This document shows positions 1-5,221 of a stretch of 6,991 nucleotides of DNA, piece by piece; the first letter of the stretch is position 1, and every line of letters starts with the position of its first letter. Source of the DNA: Rubrobacter sp. (GTDB lineage Bacteria > Actinomycetota > Rubrobacteria > Rubrobacterales > Rubrobacteraceae). Both the position numbers and the translations under genes were made by a program. Where the stretch lies: contig JACDFX010000086.1 in assembly GCA_013815575.1 (NCBI GenBank), positions 1-6,991 of the forward strand, given 5' to 3'. The notes under the pieces are model-generated. The model was given only the letters and a program-made list of their open reading frames with translations, did not search any database and was not told the DNA's origin.

Positions 1-331
1 TCGCAAAGACATCTTCTACTACCCGGACGTAATGGTCGCCTGTGGTTCCGAGCCGGAGAACCCGTACTACGAAGACGCTCCCTGTCTGGTCGTCGAGGTC
101 GTATCCCCGAGCACGGAGAGCACGGACCGGCGCGAGAAGCTCGCCGCCTACAAGCGGGTCCCCGGCCTCAAGGCGTACCTGATCCTGGACCAGGAGCGGA
201 TGCGGGTCGAGCGGCACTTCCGGGATGAAGAGGGCGCGTGGCTTCGGGCTGACCTGGTGGAAGAGGGACGTTTCTCCGTCCCGTGTCCGGAGATGTCTCT
301 GGCCCTGGCGGAGATCTACGAGGGGTTGTAG
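1..331 (+). CDS. Uma2 family (DUF820) endonuclease-like protein, 3' part only
   Basis: The reading frame is open from the left edge (codons begin at base 2) to a TAG at 329-331, so the N-terminal part lies outside the window. The visible ~109 residues show the Uma2/DUF820 signature: YYPDVMVAC, then LVVEVVSPSTE, then a DRREKLAAYKR segment, an AYLILDQ strand and the closing LALAEIYEGL. The family has a PD-(D/E)xK nuclease-like fold; the Asp of PDVMV and the Glu of VVEVVSPST fit the expected acidic active-site positions. The true role of Uma2 proteins is unsettled, and they often occur as many paralogues in cyanobacteria, Deinococcus-Thermus and some actinomycetes. The ATG at 32 lies inside the conserved PDVMV motif and is therefore not the real start. 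It reads toward gatB but is separated from it by 85 bases containing a promoter, so it is probably a separate unit. Confidence 0.85.
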   Translation, partial: RKDIFYYPDVMVACGSEPENPYYEDAPCLVVEVVSPSTESTDRREKLAAYKRVPGLKAYLILDQERMRVERHFRDEEGAWLRADLVEEGRFSVPCPEMSLALAEIYEGL

Positions 332-360
332 AACCAGGCTTTCAGCGGTATCTGAGGTTC
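331..360 (+). other. Possible bulged stem-loop after the Uma2 gene
   Basis: GAACC (331-335) can pair with GGTTC (356-360), and directly inside it TCAG (342-345) pairs with CTGA (352-355) around a six-base loop. The 5' side carries a six-base bulge (336-341). No T-run follows, so this is not a classical intrinsic terminator. It starts at the last base of the Uma2 stop codon and ends just before the gatB promoter. It could be a weak 3' end structure or chance. Confidence 0.25.
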
Positions 361-369
361 CTGCCCCAA

Positions 370-378
370 TGCTAGAAT
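370..378 (+). promoter_or_regulatory. Extended -10 promoter for gatB
   Basis: TGCTAGAAT combines the TG of an extended -10 with TAGAAT, five of six matches to TATAAT. The -35 region is poor (the best candidate is CTGAGG at 352-357, with a short 15-base spacer), which is usual for extended -10 promoters. Transcription would start near base 385, giving a leader of about 30 bases before the gatB TTG. It is called from sequence alone. Confidence 0.5.
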
Positions 379-402
379 GTTTTTGAGCAGGCGACGGGCG
401 GC

Positions 403-408
403 GGAGGG
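403..408 (+). promoter_or_regulatory. Ribosome binding site deciding the gatB TTG start
   Basis: GGAGGG lies 8 bases upstream of the TTG at 417. This good spacing supports TTG 417 as the start; no ATG or GTG in frame fits the conserved N-terminus (VIGLE at residues 12-16). Confidence 0.65.
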
Positions 409-416
409 CTAACACT

Positions 417-1874
417 TTGCAGACACAGGAGAGACGGACCTACCAGGCGGTCATAGGGCTGGAGTTCCACGTGCACCTGGCCACGCGGACGAAGATGTTC
501 TGCGGTTGCCGGGTGACCTACGGCGAGCCGCCGAACACCCACACCTGCCCCGTGTGCCTGGGGCACCCGGGGGCCTTGCCGGTCGCCAACGAGAAGGCCG
601 TCGAGCTTGGGGTGATGGCGGGGCTGGCGCTCAACTGCGACGTCTCCGAGAGGGCCGTGTTCGCGCGCAAGAACTACTTCTACCCCGACCTTCCGAAGGG
701 GTACCAGATCAGCCAGTTCGACGAGCCGATCTGCCTCGGCGGGCACCTCGATATACCCTTAGGCGACGAGACCGTCCGGGTGGGCATCACGCGCCTGCAC
801 CTCGAAGAGGACGCGGCCAAGAACGTCCACGTCGGCACCTCGGGCCGGATGCACGGCTCGGTCGGCTCGCTGGTGGACTTCAACCGCGGCGGCACCCCCC
901 TCATGGAGATCGTCACCGAGCCAGACATCCCCTCGCCCGAGGCGGCCCGCGCCACCGCCAACCACCTCAAGGACATCCTGCGGGCTATAGGTGTCTCGGA
1001 GGCGGACATGGAGAAGGGCCAGCTCCGCTGCGACGCCAACGTCTCCATCCGAAACCCCGACGGCTCCTTCGGCACCAAGACCGAGCTCAAGAACATGAAC
1101 TCTTTCCGCTTCGTAGAGAAGGGAATAGCCCGCGAGCTCGAGCGGCAGCAGGAGATCCTCGCTGGCGGGGGCCGTGTCGAGCAATCCACCCTCCACTACG
1201 ACCCCGAGACGGACGAGGTCCACGAGCTCCGCAGCAAGGAGTTCGCCCACGACTACCGCTACTTCCCCGAGCCCGACCTCCTGCCCCTGGAGCTCTCAGG
1301 GGCCTACGTCCGCGAGATACAGGGCCGGATGCCCGAGCTGCCGGACGCCATGCGCGCCCGCTTCGTCGAGCGCTACGGCCTCTCCCCGTACGACGCCGCC
1401 GTGCTCGTCGCCGACAGGGACCTCGCCGACTTCTACGAGGAGGTCGCGGTGGAGGCCGACCCGAAGCAGGCCTCTAACTGGATCTCCGGCGACTTCAGGG
1501 CCCTCCTCAACGAGGCCGGAACCGACGTCTCCGAATCGAAGGTTACGCCGGGGCACATGGTCGAGTTGATCGGGCTTGTCGAAGACGGCAAGGTCTCCCG
1601 CTCGGCCGCGAGAACCGTGCTGGACGGGGTCTTCGAGACCGGTGACCGCCCGTCGGAGGTCGTCGAGCGCGAGGGGCTCGGCTCCGTGGAGGCCGACGAG
1701 CTCGACGGGGTGGTGGACGGTGTGATCTCCTCCAACCCAGACGAGGCCGAGCGCGTCCGAAACGGCGACAAGAAGGTCGTCGGCTTCCTGATGGGGCAGG
1801 TCATGAAGGCCACCCGCGGCAACGCCGACGGCGGGCGCACCCGCGAGCTCCTCCTCCAGAAGCTGACCTCCTGA
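417..1874 (+). CDS. gatB: Aspartyl/glutamyl-tRNA amidotransferase subunit B
   Basis: GatB binds misacylated Asp-tRNA(Asn) or Glu-tRNA(Gln) and, within the cytoplasmic GatCAB complex, phosphorylates the acyl group and amidates it with ammonia delivered from GatA. The protein has 485 residues, normal for the family. It shows VIGLEFHVHL (12-21), a four-cysteine zinc site (C29, C31, C44, C47 in FCGC and CPVC), LGHPGALPVAN (48-58), KNYFYPDLPKGYQISQ (85-100), HLEEDAAK (128-135), DFNRGGTPLMEIVTEPD (154-170), MEKGQLRCDANVS (198-210), KTELKNMNSFRF (221-232) and HDYRYFPEPDLLP (278-290). The C-terminal YqeY-like tRNA-binding domain runs from about 335 to 485 and includes VVGFLMGQVMKATRGNAD. The start is TTG, backed by GGAGGG eight bases upstream. 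gatA and gatC are not next to it, as the gene before is Uma2; an IlvD-like gene follows after 7 bases, presumably in the same transcript. Confidence 0.98.
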   Translation: MQTQERRTYQAVIGLEFHVHLATRTKMFCGCRVTYGEPPNTHTCPVCLGHPGALPVANEKAVELGVMAGLALNCDVSERAVFARKNYFYPDLPKGYQISQFDEPICLGGHLDIPLGDETVRVGITRLHLEEDAAKNVHVGTSGRMHGSVGSLVDFNRGGTPLMEIVTEPDIPSPEAARATANHLKDILRAIGVSEADMEKGQLRCDANVSIRNPDGSFGTKTELKNMNSFRFVEKGIARELERQQEILAGGGRVEQSTLHYDPETDEVHELRSKEFAHDYRYFPEPDLLPLELSGAYVREIQGRMPELPDAMRARFVERYGLSPYDAAVLVADRDLADFYEEVAVEADPKQASNWISGDFRALLNEAGTDVSESKVTPGHMVELIGLVEDGKVSRSAARTVLDGVFETGDRPSEVVEREGLGSVEADELDGVVDGVISSNPDEAERVRNGDKKVVGFLMGQVMKATRGNADGGRTRELLLQKLTS

Positions 1875-1876
1875 GG
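1873..1876 (+). promoter_or_regulatory. Ribosome binding site overlapping the gatB stop codon
   Basis: GAGG begins inside the gatB TGA stop (1872-1874) and ends 5 bases before the TTG at 1882. This arrangement favours re-initiation by ribosomes finishing gatB and supports the TTG start of the downstream gene. Confidence 0.45.
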
Positions 1877-1881
1877 ACCGC

Positions 1882-3102
1882 TTGACGCCCCCGGCACCCG
1901 GTGTCGGAATACCGTTCTTCGAGCCTTCCGCCTACCCGGACGCCGTCGACGCCGCCGGGGCCGAACCCGTCCCGCTGCGCCTGCCGGCGGCGAGGCCGAC
2001 CGGCGGCGTCGCCCTGTCGCGGGAGTGGGCGACGGACGCGACGGAGATCTCCTGCGCCGAAGCTGGCCTGGACGCCCTACTTCTCGCCTCGGACCATACC
2101 GAAGATCTTTTCGGGATGCTCCTCGCCGCTGTCCGTCTCGACCTTCCGACGGTCTGCGCCCCGCCGTCCGGCACCCCGCTCTCGGCCACCCTGACGGCTC
2201 TCGGGTTCGGGCCGCTCTCGGGGGACGTGGCGGGCGTGGTGGCGGAACTCTCGCAGGGAGATGGGCCGCGCCCAAGCGCGTTGCTGGATAATTTCTCTCT
2301 CGCCAACGCGCTGCGGGCAGGGGTTGCGGCCGGGGGCGGCCCGGAGCTTGTGGTGCACCTCTCCGCCCTGGCCCGCGAGGCGGGCGTCGTGGGGTTTTCG
2401 CAGATGGTCCGGGTCCTCGCGCCAGAGACGCCGGCCTCGGAGCCGGCATGGACGCGGGAGAACGGCGTGCCCGCCCTGCTCGCATCCCTCGGTGAGGACC
2501 TCCACGACGCCCCGACCGTCGCCGGACGCCTGAAAGACGGTTTGCCGTCCGTCCCCGGGGGGCGAGAAGGGCACCATCGCCTCGTCTTCGTGCGGGCGCG
2601 GGCCTCCGGCGCCGAGGTCGTCTGCCGGGTCCCCGTCGGCGCCCCGGACGTCGCCGGACAGTGCCGTGCCTTCAGTACGGAGGCCGCGGCCGTCCGGGCG
2701 GTGCGGGTGGGGGAGGTGCCGGACGGGACCGTGCTGGTGGTGAACGGTTGCGGTCCTCGCGGGGGGGGCGGGCTGCTCAGGCTCGACGCGCTCGGGGTGG
2801 CGTTGCGGGAGGTGGGCTTGCACATACCGGTCGTCACGGACGGGCTGTCGCCCGCCGATGCCACGGGAACGTGGGCCTGCATCTTCACGCCCGAGGCGGC
2901 GATGGGCGGCGTTATCGGGCTGCTGCGGGATGGGGATGCGCTCAGGCTGGACCTCGAAGGCGGCCACATACGAGCCGGGATCCAGGCCGGCGAGCTCGAA
3001 GCCCGGGAGCCTTTCGAAGCCACCGAGCAGATCGGCGCCGGTTACGCGGCCCGCTACAGACGCTCGGCACTCCCGGCGCTCGAAGGGGCGGGGTTCGGGT
3101 AG
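1882..3102 (+). CDS. Divergent, probably inactive IlvD/Edd (dihydroxy-acid dehydratase) family protein
   Basis: This 406-residue protein aligns by eye with IlvD along its length. Residues 42-92 (a SREWATDAxE helix, then FGMLLAAVRLDLPTV) match the IlvD stretch ending in PGMLMASLRLNIPVI. Residues 139-170 (SLANALRAGVAAGGG, VVHLSALAREAG) match NAMTLDIAMGGSTN and VLHLLAAAQEAE. ENGVPALLASL (193-203) matches AGGV(I/P)AILGEL. Residues 243-375 match the C-terminal domain (AFSTEAAAVRAV, VLVVNGCGPRGGGG, VVTDG, FTPEAAMGG, LLRDGDALRLDL). True IlvD has about 555-616 residues; this one is about 150-200 shorter. The CDK motif (cluster Cys and carbamylated Lys) reads SDHTED (70-75). The GSCxGM segment is missing. 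The metal-binding Glu of YEGPKGG is C290. The catalytic Ser of TDGRFSGGT aligns with P324 in TDGLSPADAT. Dehydratase activity is therefore unlikely; the role is unknown. The frame is intact, the start is TTG, and it follows gatB by 7 bases. I am confident of the family and less so of inactivity. Confidence 0.8.
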   Translation: MTPPAPGVGIPFFEPSAYPDAVDAAGAEPVPLRLPAARPTGGVALSREWATDATEISCAEAGLDALLLASDHTEDLFGMLLAAVRLDLPTVCAPPSGTPLSATLTALGFGPLSGDVAGVVAELSQGDGPRPSALLDNFSLANALRAGVAAGGGPELVVHLSALAREAGVVGFSQMVRVLAPETPASEPAWTRENGVPALLASLGEDLHDAPTVAGRLKDGLPSVPGGREGHHRLVFVRARASGAEVVCRVPVGAPDVAGQCRAFSTEAAAVRAVRVGEVPDGTVLVVNGCGPRGGGGLLRLDALGVALREVGLHIPVVTDGLSPADATGTWACIFTPEAAMGGVIGLLRDGDALRLDLEGGHIRAGIQAGELEAREPFEATEQIGAGYAARYRRSALPALEGAGFG

Positions 3103-3110
3103 GAGACTTT

Positions 3111-3899
3111 TCAGCCGTGCTTTCGCGCCCGGACGTGGAGGAAGTAGGCCACGACCTGGGCATCCTGTAGTCCCGGTCTCTCCCGGACGGCCTCGTCGCC
3201 CGGATACGGCTCGCCGAAACGCTCGAGCACGAACCCCGCCTCGACCAGCCTGTTCAGCCACGAACTCAAGGTCCGCATGAAGATCGGAACGCGGAACGGA
3301 GACAGTCTTTCCCGCGCCGCCGGCGGCGCGGCGGAGAAGAGCCATCGCTTGACTTCTCCCTCGCGCCTGCGGAAGTAGTCCCCGACTTCGATAGCGTAGG
3401 TGCGCCCGGTTTCGTCGCGGAGGTTCTCGCGGTACGGCGTGTCGAAGCAGGGGTGGGTGATGGAGAACTGGAAAAACCCGCCAGGCTTGAGCACCCGGAA
3501 GACTTCAGCCAGCACACGCTCCGTCTCCGGTATGTCCATCAGGCTCATGAAGGCGGTGGCGAAGTCGAAGCTCGCCTCCTCGAAGGGCAACCCCACGGCG
3601 CTCGCGCGCTCGTACCGGATGCCCCGGGGCTCGCGTTTCTCCTCTTCCTCTGCGTGGCGAACGAAGGTCCCGGAGATGTCTATGCCTGTCACGCGCGCGC
3701 CGCGTTCGGCCACGAGCCTGGTGTTGTGGCCCTCACCGCAGCCGACGTCGAGGCCGGAGAGGCCTTCCACGTCGGGGAGCATCTCGAGAAACGCGGGCGT
3801 GTTGAGGCCGTCCCGGTAGTGGTCGTAGCCGGCCCTGACGAGCTCTGTCCATGCCTCGGCGTTCTCATCCCAGTGGCGGCCGACCTCTTCGTGGTCCAT
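3111..3899 (-). CDS. Class I SAM-dependent methyltransferase
   Basis: This is a 262-residue cytoplasmic methyltransferase of the Methyltransf_11/25 type; the substrate is unknown. Numbered from the chosen start, residues 1-45 carry the typical opening EVGRHWDENAEAWTEL and RDGLNTPAFLEML. Motif I is LDVGCGEG (50-57). The acidic residue at the end of strand 2 that binds the SAM ribose is D74 in TGIDIS. FDFATAFMSLMDIP (111-124) is the post-II region, and VLKPGGFFQFSITHPCFDTP (136-155) covers motif III and the segment after it. The frame stays open upstream to an ATG at 4010, but the extra 37 codons cover lower-GC sequence that looks intergenic and have no family match, so the ATG at 3899 is preferred. 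No clear Shine-Dalgarno precedes any candidate start. It converges on the IlvD-like gene with 8 bases between the stops and is divergent from the aminotransferase operon; no functional link to serine synthesis is evident. Confidence 0.9.
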   Translation of the reverse strand: MDHEEVGRHWDENAEAWTELVRAGYDHYRDGLNTPAFLEMLPDVEGLSGLDVGCGEGHNTRLVAERGARVTGIDISGTFVRHAEEEEKREPRGIRYERASAVGLPFEEASFDFATAFMSLMDIPETERVLAEVFRVLKPGGFFQFSITHPCFDTPYRENLRDETGRTYAIEVGDYFRRREGEVKRWLFSAAPPAARERLSPFRVPIFMRTLSSWLNRLVEAGFVLERFGEPYPGDEAVRERPGLQDAQVVAYFLHVRARKHG

Positions 3900-3984
3900 T
3901 GGTTTATGGTAGTCGTTCGGGGAGGCCCGCGCCCCCATCGGGTAGTCCGACATAGAAAGCAACACTTTGTTAGCCGTCTGCGCC

Positions 3985-4023
3985 ACTATGTAGTTATCCG
4001 GCGGGATCATGGCTACAATGTAG
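3985..4023. promoter_or_regulatory. Candidate operator: repeated ACwATGTAGT elements and small palindromes
   Basis: ACTATGTAGT (3985-3994) and ACAATGTAGT (4015-4024) differ at one base and start exactly 30 bases apart, about three helical turns. Each is a short dyad: ACTA/TAGT in the first, and CTACA-A-TGTAG (4013-4023) around the second. Between them lies a third dyad, ATCC/GGAT (3996-4007). The second dyad contains the aminotransferase -10 box, so a bound repressor would block it. No regulator gene is adjacent; this is inferred from symmetry only. Confidence 0.35.
4014..4019 (+). promoter_or_regulatory. -10 box of the aminotransferase-serA operon promoter
   Basis: TACAAT matches TATAAT at five of six positions and sits 44 bases upstream of the ATG at 4064, in the only AT-rich part of the region. 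The -35 is weak (TAGTTA at 3991-3996, 17-base spacer, three of six matches). The expected transcript start is near 4026. Confidence 0.45.
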
Positions 4024-4063
4024 TATCGAGTAGACCGCAGTAAGAGAGGAAGTCTCCCAAACC

Positions 4064-5221
4064 ATGATGAACAAGTACCGTCTTATGTCGCCCGGACCGA
4101 CCCCGATACCGCCGGAGGTCTCCGCCGCAGGCGCGTTGCCGATCATCCACCACAGGACGCCGGAGTTCGGCGAGATCTTTACCCGCGTCAACGAGGCCCT
4201 GAAGCGGGTCTTCCTGACGGAGAACGACGTCTTTACCTACGCCGCGAGCGGAACGGGTGCCTTCGAGGGCGCCATCCAGAACCTCTTCTCGCCCGGCGAC
4301 AAGATACTCGTCGTCAACAGCGGCAACTTCGGCGGGCGCTGGGTGAAAGTCGGCAAGGCGTTCGGCCTCCAAGTGACGGAACTGAAGTACGACTGGGGCC
4401 AGAAGGCGGACAACGACGAGGTCGCGGAGGCCCTCGCAAAAGACCCTGAGATCAAGGCCGCAGTGTGTGTGCTCTCGGAGACCTCGACGGGCACCGTGAA
4501 CGACATCGAGGGCTTCGCGAGGGCCGCGCGCGACGTCGTCTCCATCGTGGACGCCGTTTCGGGGCTCGGGGCGTGCGAGTTGCGCACGGACGACTGGGGC
4601 GTGGACGTGGTGGTCGCGGGGAGCCAGAAGGCTCTCATGACGCCCCCTGGCCTCGGGTTCGTTAGCGTCTCCGAGCGGGCGATGCGGATGCACCAGGATG
4701 CTAAAATGCCGCGCTTCTACTTCGACTGGACGGCGGCGAAGAAAGCCTACGCCAAGGACCCGGCCCAGACGGCCTGGACGCCGGCGGTCAGCCTCATCAT
4801 CCAACTCGACGTGGCACTGCAGCAATTGCTGGCCGAGGGCGTCGAGGAAGTATTCCGGCGCCACGTCCTGCTCGGGCGGGCCTCCAGGGAAGGCATCAAG
4901 GGGATGGGATTGCAGCTCTTCGGGCCCGACGAGGACCTCAACTCGGCTGTTACGGCGGCGTGGGTGCCCGAGGGTGTCGACGGGAAGCAGCTCGTGCGTA
5001 TGATCTTCCGGGAGCACGGGATACAGATCGCCGGCGGCCAGGCCGACATGGCCGGCAGGATCTTCCGCATCGGCCACTGCGGGTACTTTGACGGTTTCGA
5101 CATCATCGCCACGATAGCCGCCACGGAGCTTGCGCTCGAGTCGCTCGACTTCCCCATAGAGCTCGGCAAGGGCGTGGGCGCGGCCCAGCGCGTCTTCTCC
5201 AGGAGCGGGGTGACCGCTTGA
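4064..5221 (+). CDS. Class V aminotransferase, alanine/serine-glyoxylate type (possible phosphoserine aminotransferase)
   Basis: This is a PLP-dependent fold type I enzyme of 385 residues, the normal size for the alanine-glyoxylate/serine-pyruvate aminotransferase family. Seen in the sequence are SPGPTPIPPEV (9-19), the cofactor phosphate-binding ASGTGAFE (61-68), VVNSGNFG (83-90), SETSTGT (138-144), the PLP-ring aspartate D163 in VDAVSGLGA, the Schiff-base lysine K189 in AGSQKAL, TPPGLGFVS (193-201), and a substrate-carboxylate arginine, probably R335, in FRIGHCG. The start is ATG 4064 (a second ATG follows at once); AGAGGAAG at 4045-4052 is the nearest purine-rich site, rather far at about 11-13 bases. 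The TGA stop overlaps the TTG start of serA by 4 bases, so the two are translationally coupled. The context suggests transamination of 3-phosphohydroxypyruvate to phosphoserine, replacing SerC; serine-glyoxylate or alanine-glyoxylate exchange is the alternative. Sequence alone does not decide. Confidence 0.92.
   Translation: MMNKYRLMSPGPTPIPPEVSAAGALPIIHHRTPEFGEIFTRVNEALKRVFLTENDVFTYAASGTGAFEGAIQNLFSPGDKILVVNSGNFGGRWVKVGKAFGLQVTELKYDWGQKADNDEVAEALAKDPEIKAAVCVLSETSTGTVNDIEGFARAARDVVSIVDAVSGLGACELRTDDWGVDVVVAGSQKALMTPPGLGFVSVSERAMRMHQDAKMPRFYFDWTAAKKAYAKDPAQTAWTPAVSLIIQLDVALQQLLAEGVEEVFRRHVLLGRASREGIKGMGLQLFGPDEDLNSAVTAAWVPEGVDGKQLVRMIFREHGIQIAGGQADMAGRIFRIGHCGYFDGFDIIATIAATELALESLDFPIELGKGVGAAQRVFSRSGVTA

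Larger units (their letters stand above)
3900..4063. other. Divergent intergenic region of lower GC
   Basis: These 164 bases separate the divergent methyltransferase and aminotransferase starts. They are visibly richer in A+T than the flanking genes, especially 3950-4030. They hold the aminotransferase promoter, small dyad repeats that may be operators, and a leader of about 38 bases before the ATG at 4064. I saw no convincing promoter for the methyltransferase from its preferred start and no sign of a riboswitch or T-box; the leader is too short for one. Confidence 0.6.

Noticed and set aside
471..479. GatB has HVHL where many homologues have HVQL.
   Set aside because: This position varies naturally among GatB proteins (for example Glu in some Firmicutes), and all other core motifs are intact.
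506..1477. A 323-codon plus-strand frame inside gatB, and other long frames overlapping gatB, the aminotransferase and serA (for example 4013-5077 and 5812-6846 on the minus strand).
   Set aside because: They overlap highly conserved genes and have low-complexity composition typical of frame shadows.
1882..3102. The idea that the IlvD-like gene is an ordinary ilvD disrupted by frameshift or a decayed pseudogene.
   Set aside because: Homology continues in one frame from end to end, there is no internal stop, and the losses are in-frame substitutions and deletions.
3103..3110. A bidirectional terminator between the convergent IlvD-like and methyltransferase genes.
   Set aside because: Only 8 bases separate the stop codons and no stem with a T-run is visible on either strand there.
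2077..3345. A 422-codon minus-strand open frame opposite the IlvD-like gene, and a 363-codon one at 1932-3023.
   Set aside because: High GC leaves few stops in shadow frames. The proteins are Arg/Pro/Gly-rich with no family pattern, while the plus-strand frame shows clear IlvD similarity; the 422-codon frame also runs through the methyltransferase gene.
4044..4056. Small GAGA/TCTC hairpin around the purine-rich site upstream of the aminotransferase.
   Set aside because: A four-base stem with a five-base loop is too weak and too frequent by chance to call a regulatory structure.
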